A stretch of DNA of 64,000 nt from Agarophyton chilense (lineage: Eukaryota; Rhodophyta; Florideophyceae; Gracilariales; Gracilariaceae). The notes beneath the pieces were generated by a model. That model was not told the DNA's origin. It ran no database searches and saw only the letters and a list, made by a program, of their open reading frames with translations. Of this stretch, positions 1 to 10,650 are shown piece by piece. Location of the stretch: assembly GCA_030374765.1 (NCBI GenBank), contig JARGXX010000004.1, forward strand, positions 186,001 to 250,000. Direction: 5' to 3'. The position numbers and the translations under genes are program-made. Numbering within the stretch: the first letter of the stretch is position 1; each line of letters starts with the position of its first letter.

Positions 1-1169
1 TGGGCACCAACTGTATTTGGTTTGTCTAGGAAGCCCCCACGGATTGAGAAGCCTTCGACAGCCGTAAATGATTGGTGGCAATCTGATATCTAGTACTGAA
101 CGGGACGCTGCCGCAACTGGTTCCTCGTAACCCTTCCTGAAAAAGGCCAGCTTTGGGTATAGATTGAAAGCTTATCTTTTGTTTTATTATTTCTCCTTGG
201 GAAGCCTTGTAAGAATTGTACGCGCCTGGTTTGGGTTAACGGAGATATGGGAAGGCTGAAGAAATCGTTACAAATACGGAGCGCCTCAGAGGAAGCTAGG
301 AAGTCTGACTCCAGGCGACTATTGAAATCAGTTTTTGGTTGCGTTATTTAAAGAAGGACAAGAAGAATTTTATATCGGAATACTTTTTTTCCATTTATCT
401 ATCTGTTCCATTCAATAACGGAAAAGGCTTTCTGTCACCGAAGATTACTGTAAATTCTGGCCGACAGCGTTGCACCCAAAGATGGCGCCCACATATACGT
501 TTCTGTCATCCATGGAGTCATGCACTGACGTCACCGTATGCTAGCGTCTACACGCCCGGAGGATTGGCCTCACCTGAGGCCAGCTTGGCCTCATATGAGG
601 CCAGTTCTATTTTCCAAAAAACTAGTAAAAATCACTGGTTTCCATACTGCAGTGACGTATTTTATTTTCTAAGTATCAAACTAAATTTCTAACCATGTTC
701 TATCTGCTTCAAAGTACATTCTATAGACAGTTGTCTTTAGTAACATCAGCTCAGTGGTTTCACGACCGCTCCAAGACTGAAAAAACAAGCTTCAAACCTC
801 TCTTAGTTCAGTATAAGTCGAAAACTCTTACGGGAGCTCCACTAATTCTAAAAACTATTATGTTCTAAGGACGAATTTGCGTCCTCTTAAAAAGCAGACA
901 GAATAAGATGACATCTGCTAAAGGGATTGTTCCGTCAGAGACCATATATAACAAGCAAGTTGAATAACGTGGATTGAATTAGTAGGGGGCTTACGGTAAG
1001 TTGAACTTTTGCTTTATACTTTTGAAAAACGCTTCTAAAAGCCTTAAAAACGCATGTTGACACACGACCATCAATGTTGATGACTAAATGTTACTGTAAA
1101 TTTGATGAATGTCACGCAGATGATTTATAAAACAATCAAGACCGGTTTTACTGTGATGTGTATACACAT
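1..1169. other. 5' flank without recognised gene
   Basis: No protein family is recognisable on either strand. The notable structure is a pair of 16-bp near-palindromes at 566-581 and 587-602 (GGCCTCACCTGAGGCC and GGCCTCATATGAGGCC). A variant recurs at 3938-3953 on the far side of the piggyBac relic. Short open frames here look like chance. Confidence 0.4.
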
Positions 1170-2069
1170 TTATATAATTGTACTTTTTGCATTATGAACA
1201 AACAAATTTTGATTGGTTCGACTTCGTTTCCGAGTAATCTCCATTATATGAATGCCGGTACCGGCCATACATGGGTTTTCTATTTCATCTTCCTCCTTAC
1301 ATTTTCTTTTCATAGTTCGAATAGCATCCCAGTTGTTATCTACTAATCCGTCTGCGAGACTACAATAGAAATTATGCGGTGTAAGATTTAATATGTTCCC
1401 GTGTGCCTTCTTGTAAAGATTCCAAGAGTCAACCACGCACATTACAAGCAAAAAAAGTATTCATTCTAAAAGACCATTCTTTCTCTTCGAACTCCTTTTC
1501 CATATTCAGGTCATCTTGAGGTGACCTATTACGCCTATTAATTCGTTAACAACAAGAATAGTACTCCTCGCAAACCTCTGGAATAGAAATAGAAAGCGGA
1601 ATTTCCTTTGTTATTCCATCAGTTTTCCTCTGTCTTTCACGAGAAATGGGAGTTCCTGGTTAGGTACTACTACAAGGGCTGATGAAATATCTCCTTTCAA
1701 GGTCCCCCCAGAGCACAGACATCATCTTTCGATCCAATTCAGGCAGTTTCGCGACCATTGACATTTGCCGGCCTCGTGCTGTCATCGTATATTCGGAAAC
1801 CTGTTTCATAGAAAAACTTCTGATGGCTGTCTTTACAACCCCATTCAATCGCATTCCTCTTTTCAAAAGTTCTTTGGCTATTTCAATTGATGCAAAATAT
1901 GGGTCGGCACAGACGATTCGATCAGTTGCGAACCAGTTTTCAACAAGTCTCATTATAACAACTGTTCCATGCACATGTTCCGATTCAAAAGGCTGTACAT
2001 CTGGTTGCGTAGTTTCCATCGTGATTTCTATTTTGAGAATAATTCTACTCCTTCCACAATGTCGTATAG

Positions 2070-2690
2070 TGGCAGAAGGTCTGACCTTTGAGGTTGTCAA
2101 TATACTACACTGACCCTGTAGGTGATGGATGCGAGGAATCATCGGTCATGCAGCTCCGGGCGAGCTACCATCTAGGTGTTTTCAGCCACGTGTAGTGTTG
2201 ACATGTACCTTATGGTTGAGTAATTGTTAGTGATAGTAATTGTAATTATGTGTATTTTAGTACAGTAGTTGAGTGGCCACCTGGCACTGTAGCCAGTGGT
2301 GGCCAGGTCTCTGACACTAGGTCAGAGACCGTGCCTTGCTGGCACCTCCCGGGTGATATGGAGAGTGCAGTCAACTGCATATAGGGAACTGCACCTCCCC
2401 CATCCTAATCTGATAAAGACAGGCATCACTTGGGTCACGACTATATCTCTTGGTTTATTGTTTCTCAACTACCACACAGGCTTTCCCGTGCGTCGACGCC
2501 TACCATCGTTTACCTACACGGTATAGGCTAGTCGCCCCGCCGTTTGCCCCTGCGGGTTTTCACAGGCCCTGTTACCATCGAGGTTTACTACGTCTACCTT
2601 CTAAGGTTGAGCGTCACCACGCTCCCTACGGTTGAGCGTCACTACGCTCCCGATACAAGACAGTAGCATACCCCAGAAATGATTGTACGA
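2070..2690. mobile_element. Insertion inside the piggyBac relic, possibly a solo LTR
   Basis: Two blocks adjacent in piggyBac transposases (DRKPENGCELK ending near 2690 and CGRS starting near 2065) are pushed about 600 bp apart. The intervening DNA has no coding resemblance and contains a GC-richer, LTR-like stretch from TGTAGTG at 2191 to about 2660. Possible target duplications are CCACG (2186-2190, and again inside the tandem repeat) or GTAG (2192-2195 and 2663-2666). The borders are therefore unresolved; that it is an insertion rests on the protein alignment. Confidence 0.45.
2603..2652. repeat. Tandem duplication, 2 x 25 bp
   Basis: Two adjacent 25-bp units share the core GGTTGAGCGTCACCACGCTC, with CAC/CTAC and other single-base differences. 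The repeat sits at the right edge of the insertion inside the piggyBac relic. Confidence 0.7.
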
Positions 2691-3199
2691 CACACAACAC
2701 ACTTTCTTTAATTCACAACCATTTTCAGGTTTCCTATCAAGAGCAGTGTATTGTAGAAGTCCAATTTCAATCCAGTTTCCTCCAAGTCCATACCAAAGTG
2801 ACATAATTTCGTCCACGCACAAAGTGTGTGACGGAGTTACGAAAGTACTCCGATGGTCATTTTTAGCTTTCTTCAACTCAAACACGCATGATCACCTGCA
2901 TTCATCTGCTTTTTGGTCGTTTTCAAAGCCAATGAAAACGACAAATTGCCGTATATGTTCAAGCCAATTTCGTAACATAATCTTTCCGAGCTACGTAGAT
3001 TCAATATATTTAGAAAACTTGTCTTTAGACCAAATTAATCTTCTATTTGGGAACTCAAAGCGTGTCATTAACACTATCAAACCGAAAAACATCACAATTT
3101 CACCTCTAGTAGTCTTTTTTAAGCGTTATTTGTTCGAGCGAGAGTTGGTAGATCGAAAATGTTTTTTCAAATGAGCTACAAGAAATATCTACATGAAAA

Positions 3200-4380
3200 A
3201 ATTGTATGGAGAGAGTCCCGGAGGTGCATAAATGGCAGAGATAAAATCTCAAACAGGTCCCGTGACTTTCCATTGATTCATTTGAACTTGACTATTTAGG
3301 TCGAATATTTTTTTTGTTGTCCATTTCGTCCAATGAACTTTCGCAAAACTGTGTTGTGTGTCACAGTTTGTCACAATAGAAGGTCTCAACTAATTCATTG
3401 TGTGACTTTCGTTTTCATTCGTAACAGTATTCTGCTCTTCATTGATCGAAGCTTCAATAGTAATAGAAGCACAATTTTTATTTTGTTGAAATTGATGGCT
3501 TTTTGCGCAGTTTGCTGAACCGTGACATGATTCCAAAGCAAAGTTTAAAAGTTCTCACTTTCTCGCGACCAAGAACCTTGAAATTTATAGTGACGAAAGT
3601 GTGTCTTCGATTATTTTTGATCACAACGTTTAATTTCTTAATCGTTGCGCTGACCAGTTTCGTTTTTCATTCTCTATCAAAGAAATGTTTACAGTCGCTT
3701 TCTGATGTGATGAGACGCGCGCGGGTGGTTACTCTTTTTCCCACTACACGAAGGGGATCTATAGATAATGACAAATTTGATAAATTATGAAAGAATGAAG
3801 TGAAGATGATGTTTTTTACAGGTTGTGGACGTGTTTTTGATGTTGACGCCAGAGAAGAAGAGAGTGTTGAAAACGTCTAGGAACAAAAATTTAAGAAAAT
3901 TGACTAAGTTTACCAAAATTATCGATGTTGTAATTTTGGTCTCATATGAGGCCAGTGGTCGTATAGACACCAGGCATGATAAGACATCTTCTCATTCCTA
4001 GAAAGCTTACGACCCTTTCTGCAGTAGGACATTTCAAGTCGCATGGTGTCCAAGAAAAACCTTCCTTTCGAAGGAGTCTCCATTTTCCAGACCACTGCAT
4101 GATCTGTACACATTCCTCCATATTTTGGGGTCGCTTAAAAAGCAACCCCATGCTTCGGCCCAGCACAGACACGTCGAAGAATCCCAGTGCGAAGCAGAAT
4201 GAGCTCTGATCGGCGTCCCTGTGTAACTTTGCTCTCTCCATCCATTCTTCGTCGGAAAAAGACGATCTCGACTCCGTCGTGCATAGCAAAGTTGTACAAC
4301 CCAGAAAAATGTCATAGCCACAGTAGCTGCCAGCTAAATTCGCCGGAGCACACCAGGTAGAACCTGAAAACGAGCTAAGC
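3200..4380. other. Region without recognised gene
   Basis: No known family is recognised. Minus-strand open frames at 3942-4289 and 4034-4321 overlap in two frames and contain a phrase around GFSWTPCDLKCPTAERVVSF that looks protein-like, but I cannot assign it. A 16-bp near-palindrome at 3938-3953 repeats the one at 587-602. Confidence 0.3.
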
Positions 4381-5388
4381 GTGATTTTTTATTATACAAC
4401 CACTACAGACTTTACTTCTTGTCCATCATGGCGAAATATGTTTCGAATTTTGGAACCTTTTTTTATGCGCATCACAAATAGACTTCGTCCGCACATCGAA
4501 CGAAACAACACTAAGTTTCGTAAGACTCTTTCAGACGAATCGAAGTCGCTTGTTTTCTGCTCTACACTGGAGGTTCGACTTGCGAAAAAGTAGCCTCTCA
4601 ACTCGGAGTAGGACAGAGTACGGTCTTAGAATGTGTCTCACAGATATCTGCAGCAATATGCAATTCATTCAAACATTGCGTTACTGAGAACGACGTAGAA
4701 GCGGCAAAGGAATGGTTCTTTGATATTTCTGGACTTCTCTACTGTGTAGAAGCTGTCTATGGCTCACACATAAAAAGGCCAGCGTGTCCACCCGAACAGT
4801 ACTACGTATAAACATGTTACAAGGCTACACAGGAGTGGTTTTTATTTGCAGTTGTAACTGCAACCCGGAAGTTTAAATGTACTTGGATATTGTATGCCCA
4901 GGGTTCCTGGATATTCAACAATCTACCATCATCTACTTTAAAGGCTAAAATTGACATTGACATGTGGCTGGGAGATACAATTTTGGGCATGCTTGTTGTT
5001 GAGGTTCTAATCCGACCGTATTTGGTTGGTAAGTGTGCGTTCAGTTTGACCATCAATATGATGAAATAGTGTGTAATGCCAGAACAAAATGCAAATGTAG
5101 TTCTCCGAACACGGGACAAGCTGTCGAGCTACACTCTCAAACCCGTCGATGCGCATGTGGTATGCTGAAGCACAGATTTACTGTGCCGGAAGCGAGGAAT
5201 CGATTGCAACACGAGGACGACTTTATGAAGTTTATTCTGATTTGTGCCATACTGCAACAAATGATTATTGAAGATGGTGATGCAGAACATATAATGCTCC
5301 CGGCAGATGTAGAATATGACGATAACATTGTCACAGATGAGGCAAGTGCAGAAAAAAACAACGTGATGCACTGCGTTATATTGTAGTC
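4381..5388 (+). pseudogene. PIF/Harbinger-type transposase (DDE_Tnp_4 / plant-transposon type), decayed
   Basis: The first piece (about 4435-4593) reads FRILEPFFMRITNRLRPHIERN followed by a frame resembling the N-terminal helical region of Harbinger nucleases. After many stops, the last piece (5033-5385) carries the typical C-terminal block: CGMLKHRF, then about 15 residues, then DDFMKFILICAILQQMIIEDGD, matching the family pattern (F/C)G-L-RF...ILHNMIIED. The His-Asn of the usual LHNMI is Gln-Gln here. The central DDE core is unreadable without frame jumps. It differs from the Harbinger copy at 39-40 kb, so this is a separate, older element. Confidence 0.55.
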
Positions 5389-5399
5389 AAGAAGTTGAG

Positions 5400-6269
5400 T
5401 GCTCTCTGATCACGCATTTTTCCCGCAGCTTTTCAAACAAGCGTTCCAGTACACTCACAGTCATATACCGCTCTGTCTTGCTGTCATGCAGTTCAAAAAG
5501 TTAATAAGAGTTACCCCTTTTCTGTTTCTTTGTAAACTCTTCATGAATAGCGTCTTTAAAAAGTTTAATTCTTTTGCGTAAGCTAGGTGTCGGCACCTCA
5601 CTAACACTACTTTCATCTTCCGTAAAGTATTTTGTAAGAGAATCGTAAGGTGCATCCCGGCGCTCCAACTCGTGCATTTTCTCAAGGTATTCCGACGTAT
5701 TGAATAATCCATCATCATCAGCATTGCATCCCGACTGTTGCACTTTCGAGATAAATAAAGAGTACTCCTTTTTAAGGCGAATAAACTATTTCAGCCATAC
5801 TTTGGCAGTCAGTGCGTCTGATTTCATGATTGGTTTGGACTAGTTTGAAAGCTTTATTAAAATCTTGGTTGAAACTTCTAGTTTGGGCCTTGCAGTTTTC
5901 ACATCCAGTAAGTTTCATTATCTTTAACAAAATGAGTTCTGTTTTAAGATCGTAGTGCTCGAGATTACTGGTTTGACGGGGTGGCTTAAACAGCTTTTCA
6001 AAAGCAGTAGGCAACGTTTTGGTCACATTGGAAGGTTGAAGTGTCAGGTGTGACGCAGCGGGAGTTGATCGAGGTGCAGAGGGGTTTGATGGTCTTTGGG
6101 TAGAAGCTGTAGTGGTTTGGGGGAATGGAATATTTCGGGATGGAACTGTACAATCCTTGTTCGCGTCAAAGGTTAATTCTATGGAAGGTGAACCCACATT
6201 CAGGATTGGGTTGTAATCAGCGTCCTTTACGTGTTTACAGTTCTTGCGGTACTGGAAATGTGAAGTCAT
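5400..6269 (-). pseudogene. Unrecognised protein, possibly two-frame relic
   Basis: A 165-codon frame (6269-5772) has a Ser/Thr/Pro-rich middle and a C-terminal part with CENCKAQTRSFNQDFNKAF. It stops, and a second acidic to basic frame (5743-5501) begins 29 bases on in another frame and continues past one more stop toward 5400. The two may be one protein broken by a frameshift, or two exons. The position beside a Harbinger relic would fit the accessory protein of such elements, but no Myb/SANT signature is visible. No function is assigned. Confidence 0.3.
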
Positions 6270-7535
6270 CTGTTACAATTCTGTACTGGACAGCAGGTTG
6301 ACTCGCTGTCCAATGACCGTTACGTAGTGCCTTTAAGTATCGAGCAGTGAGTGGTCAAGGGTGTGCATCTTTTCTACTTGGATCCTGTGGTACATTCTTT
6401 CCACTTAGGGTTTTTATATCTTCTGAATTGATGTTCACGTACTGTCTGTAACCGTTCTAGTTATTCTACTTTTAGTCCCGACGGAGTGCATACTATAGTT
6501 TGGATGACGACGGCTTCGCCGGGCACACCCGGATTTCGTCCCAGATAAAAGGAGGGCCGGCACTCGCCGGACCTCTGACGAGGGAATCAGGACATCGATC
6601 GTCGGATTCTTGGGTGTGCCCGCTCAACTCGCTCTGCTCTTCTACCTCAACCTCGCCTACCTCTCTTCTCTAGTCACCTCAGTCACTCAACCCTTCGTGA
6701 AACCTTCGTTCAACCTTCATGCAACGTCAATCCGCTACACTCGTCAACATTACGACAGCGGTTTGGGTTGCTCTGTTTCGGTTTCCCGCCACTTCGATAC
6801 ACTGTCTGTCTCAAGTGTTTCTTTCATTAGCCCTTCTAATTATGTTTATTTTTTAAACAGGAATAGTTTTCCCAAAACCACTGTTATAATAAGCAAGAGC
6901 TTAACTCTTATTTTTCGAGCTTGTTTAATAATATGCAAGATTTAAAGAGCACGTTGCCCCGGGTTTCACTAATTACTTAATGTTTCTCCTGGTCTACGCC
7001 GACCGGGACCACATGTACTTCACTTCTTTCAAGACCATTGCACACAATGGTGGCACATGGTGATTCCAAAAGCGCTCCAACGCCCACACAGGCATCAGAA
7101 TCCGCAAATGCAGAATAAAATGCGATGTTGTTATACCGGCCCTTGCGTCCCCGCAAACTGCTAAGTTGTGCACAAATGTCATCGTGTTATCTGCTATTTT
7201 CACACCAGCAGCGACAAAACCGATTCGTTTAAGGACATATCTCCTAATTGTTTGTACTCACTGTTACAAAAGAGTTTTGGGATAACCAACATCCTTTCTA
7301 TTTTGATCTTGGCAACAGGTTTGGCAGCAGCTTCTAATGTTAGCTGTGCTGCTGCCAGAAACGGCTAACCTTTCGGAAAGCTCTTGAGTACTGTTTGAAT
7401 ACATGTATTCTCAAAATAACTAGAAGCTGCCTTCTCGGCATAGTAGATATTGCAGAGGTGTGGGGCTTTAACTGCGGACATATTCACAGAACTTCATCTT
7501 TAGATTCAAGCAACTGCTTGAATTCAATGACAACT
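6270..7535. other. Mixed region; unassigned minus-strand coding relic at 6994-7490
   Basis: 6470-6960 is a GC-richer block with short dyads (for example GCCGGGCACACCCGG and GCCGGCACTCGCCGG) and no gene. From about 7490 to 6994 the minus strand can be read, with one stop and one frame change, as a protein-like sequence (AKPVAKIKIERMLVIPKLF, then KIADNTMTFVHNLAVCGDA). It has amino-acid texture but I do not recognise the family. Confidence 0.25.
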
Positions 7536-8879
7536 TCACAGACCCATCTTAATGATGATCCGAAGTAATTTCTCTTCCACGATGCTGTTGTATCGCGCAG
7601 CAAAACTGGTAAACATTAAGTTTTCTGAGTTGGATCTTATTTTCCTAGCTGACTTGTATTTAGGACTGTTCACTTCCATCGTTTTTTCTGTGCACCGAAC
7701 TTCACTGCAATAGCTGCTCATCATCATTGGTATTCTTCTATAGATGACAATGTGACCAGCGGTTGCGCAATTGTTACGTGAGTCACACAATACCCGCGCT
7801 TGTCTGTGTGTGGAGTAAACTAAGTCACTTTCATGAAAATGGGACAGGTGAAGTACAGATATACAGACCCACGATTCAACTTCGTCGACGACTTGGCACG
7901 TCCGCACATTGTTTTCGTTCACCCGACATTGGTCCCCGCCACGGCAGTCCTCGTCAGAAGTACAGTCATTTGTAGGAATGGTAGTGGACATAGATGCAGT
8001 GTCGGCGGTTTGAGAGGAATTCAAGAGCGGGGTCGTATTGTGGGGTGAAAAGGGTACCGTAGAAGAGTTCGCATAAACGCCGACGCATAAAGATATGTCT
8101 TGGTTGCAGTTCTCTCCCTCGGAACACATATCCTTTGAAGTACATTGAAGAGCAGAATTATAGCATATACAAGAACGTCCGGCTGTGCATGTTTGGGTGA
8201 AATCATCCACTGTTACACATGCCCGGGGTTGAATACAATCATAGATGGACTGGCACTTCTCGAAATTCAGCTGCACTCCGTCCAAAGAAGATGCTCTGCA
8301 CACGAATATGTTTGCAAAGCCTTGGCATGTTTCATGATCATCACAATCAGTCGTGGTCTCACAGAAGGGCTTGGGATCTGTTTGAAGGCAGAAACAAAAC
8401 TTGTCAAATGGCGTGCAGGGGACTATCTGACCATCTTCTACAATGACACAGTCTCGCGAGCCTGAACATTCAGTTGACTGAGAACAACTTTCAAAGTTTT
8501 GACTACCAGCCTCGAATTCGAATGACTCGGTGCTCGGATATAGAAAAAAGTCATCGACGCAGAATCCATTGAATGAATGACAGATCTCCCCATGTATGCA
8601 TTCGATGTCTGTTTTGCATGGGACCCGTTCGAAACAGTAGCAATAATCACTTGAAGAGCTGCACGGAAAAAGGTTCAAGAAGGATTCTACGCATGTTAAA
8701 TCATCGTAGCAATCTGCATCCGTCTCACATGTAAGGCGAGTGATGTCGCGTCCCGAGAGGATGGGGAAACCTGTGGCCTGCACAGGGATTTGTCGGACGG
8801 TTCGGTCGGTAGCAACAGAAAGTGTAAAGTGAGAAACGAGAACTACCAAAGAAGTGGTAAGCGCGTGATTTGGGTTCAT
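7536..8879 (-). CDS. Secreted modular cysteine-rich protein, paralogue A
   Basis: This intact 447-residue intronless frame starts with a classic signal peptide (residues 1-24, LTTSLVVLVSHFTLSVATD), so export to the cell surface or wall is likely. From residue 51 it carries alternating disulfide modules. The long ones follow C-x5-C-x5/6-C-x~10-C-x6-C-x-C, for example CSQSTECSGSRDC. The short ones are C-x5-C-x5-C-x7/8-C, for example CETTTDCDDHETC. Then come a Ser/Thr/Pro-rich linker, one more short module (CTSDEDCRGGDQC) and a distinctive C-terminal domain of about 110 residues (VCISVLHLSHFH...STHRQARVLCDSRNNCATAGHIV...MMMSSYC). The modules resemble EB/WAP-like repeats in spacing only. Paralogue B lies 1.8 kb upstream on the same strand. 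Function is unknown; adhesion, matrix or defence are guesses. Confidence 0.8.
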   Translation of the reverse strand: MNPNHALTTSLVVLVSHFTLSVATDRTVRQIPVQATGFPILSGRDITRLTCETDADCYDDLTCVESFLNLFPCSSSSDYCYCFERVPCKTDIECIHGEICHSFNGFCVDDFFLYPSTESFEFEAGSQNFESCSQSTECSGSRDCVIVEDGQIVPCTPFDKFCFCLQTDPKPFCETTTDCDDHETCQGFANIFVCRASSLDGVQLNFEKCQSIYDCIQPRACVTVDDFTQTCTAGRSCICYNSALQCTSKDMCSEGENCNQDISLCVGVYANSSTVPFSPHNTTPLLNSSQTADTASMSTTIPTNDCTSDEDCRGGDQCRVNENNVRTCQVVDEVESWVCISVLHLSHFHESDLVYSTHRQARVLCDSRNNCATAGHIVIYRRIPMMMSSYCSEVRCTEKTMEVNSPKYKSARKIRSNSENLMFTSFAARYNSIVEEKLLRIIIKMGL

Positions 8880-10650
8880 TTTGGAGGTGACTCATACCTA
8901 CAGCGACAGCATCAGAGTGCATAAAGGTGCAGGCTGGCTCATATGTGGAGTTAGTTTTATGCATGACGAATTTTAAATGAACTTGAGCAATGGATACAGT
9001 ACGACGTAAGGCAAATGAGTTTTCGTATCTTCATACTGTACCTTTGGTAGTCATCGCTCGTGTTTATTATTCAAAGTGTGGTATAAGCAAAATGTGAGGT
9101 TGCTGTGATGGATAGTGTGTATGCATGCACTAAAGATGTGCATACGTGCCGTGATGTAATTGGTGGGATGCTAATGCAGCACCTCCTTCGCATGCTCGTC
9201 AACAATGTATAGTAAGGATTGTGGCGTGCAGAGCGGTGGAGATCCAATCTGAGGAGGGCGTAGAAAACCGTAAGCCAAGTGGAATTTGTGTTCCTTGCAG
9301 GTATGGATACCGACCGTTTTCATATGATTGAAGGACACAGTTATTGCGATTTGCGATGGCTGCAGGAGATGAGAGCTGGGCCGCGCAAGCGCAGCAGGCG
9401 AGATGGATGTGCGATTGTGCGCGAATTCACTCGCATTGGCGAGGAGAATGGCGGCGAAATACGTTGATAAAAGTACCCTGTATGTGAATGATGCAATGGC
9501 GGCAGCGGTTGCATGGTTCAGTGTAGTGCACCATGTTTGCATTTGTTGGTGCAGAAGCACAGCGCTTCGAAAAAGCATCCGGCCAGTCACTTGCATAACC
9601 TATAAAGCGATCCTGTACTTGTGTAGAGAGCACCCAATAGCGGAAACAAGCCTTTTAACGCTACGCAACAACGAAGGGTAGCAATTGCAACTCGTGATTC
9701 CGGTAACGTTCAATTGCCATGTGCACCAATCAAAATGAGTTTATGGACAGCAGCTCGTCACAGATCTCTCGCAGGCATGCGTAACAATGATCACCTCTAT
9801 AAAGAAGGAAGAATTCACTATTAGTTGCATACACGGTCCTTTTGAGCAGATTAGAGATTTGAAAGACAAAGAGGTCACTCCATCTCCGCACAAGACTAGG
9901 CTAGTTGCGAGCCAAAAAAAAACCAAAAATTGCTTTTTATTCGATCAGATTTTGTGACTTATCTTTTTTTTTCTCAGTCGCTCTAGAGACTCCTCCGTCG
10001 CTCGTGCTGGTCGTCAATACCGGAGAGCACAACTTTTATACTTTTTCTCTCCTGAGGACGTCAACACAAATCATACTTGGCCAAGCTTCTCAGATGGAGT
10101 ATGTCCTGTATGCACTGCATTAGTATTCTTGTGTCTCTCTAGTTTTCTGCACTTGCGACATGTCTCATTCGCATCTGCAGCCAGCATGAATACGTGTGAG
10201 TTTCATCAAAAACCTACGGTAGCACTTCACACAACCCGAGGCATAGGACGTGGTTCAAATATCCTCGTGGGGTTCCTCCCCATCTTCACCCATCTTCACT
10301 CGGTGTTCCAAAAAACCAACGCGTGACACTTTTCTATCTCACTGAATTCCTTTCGAACCACAACTCTGATCTAGAGGCAACATTTGAAAACCGAACCTGT
10401 CTGCCCAATCAATGAGGAGCATCGTCCGCTCAAAAATAGTCCCATCTCAGAAGGAGTGAGTCCCAGAGCAAAGTGCTGAGAGCAGCTTGTGGCGCTTTCA
10501 CCATTTGTCTAATTGCAAGTTTTGTCTTGGATGCATGATATGCTCTCTGTTTCAGTAATTGACTATGGCAAGGCTAGATAGACTATTTCACGAAAGACAA
10601 ACCCCCCGCCTTTTTCCTCGAGCGCCAGGTACAGATTGATACCACGCCAA
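8880..10650. other. Intergenic region between paralogues A and B
   Basis: No recognisable family on either strand. A 141-codon minus frame at 9596-9171 has no signal peptide or motif and is overlapped by open plus frames, so I do not call it. An A/T-rich tract lies at 9910-9980. The region presumably holds the promoter of A (8880-9000, with a CATAAAAC motif near 8960 on the minus strand) and the 3' end of B. Confidence 0.35.

Larger units (their letters stand above)
1170..3120 (-). pseudogene. piggyBac-type transposase (DDE_Tnp_1_7), decayed and interrupted
   Basis: This is the relic of a cut-and-paste transposase that would excise and insert its own element. Read on the minus strand from about 3120, the translation keeps the family order: a LIVLMTRFEFPNRR block, then VDEIMSLWYGLGGNW and DRKPENGCELK (2885-2690), then CGRSRIILKIEIT and RIVCADPYFASIEIA (2080-1850, with the catalytic-type Asp) and LERRYFIS (about 1690). 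A C-terminal piece with FYCSLADGLVDN is at 1451-1170. Stops interrupt the N-terminal part, for example just before LGKIMLRN, and about 600 bp of unrelated DNA separates the DRKPENG block from the CGRS block. The first ~100 residues and the cysteine-rich tail were not found. The family call is firm; activity is excluded. Confidence 0.8.

Noticed and set aside
9171-9596. 141-codon minus frame between paralogues A and B
   Set aside because: No domain, overlapping open plus frames, no start context or relatives in the window.
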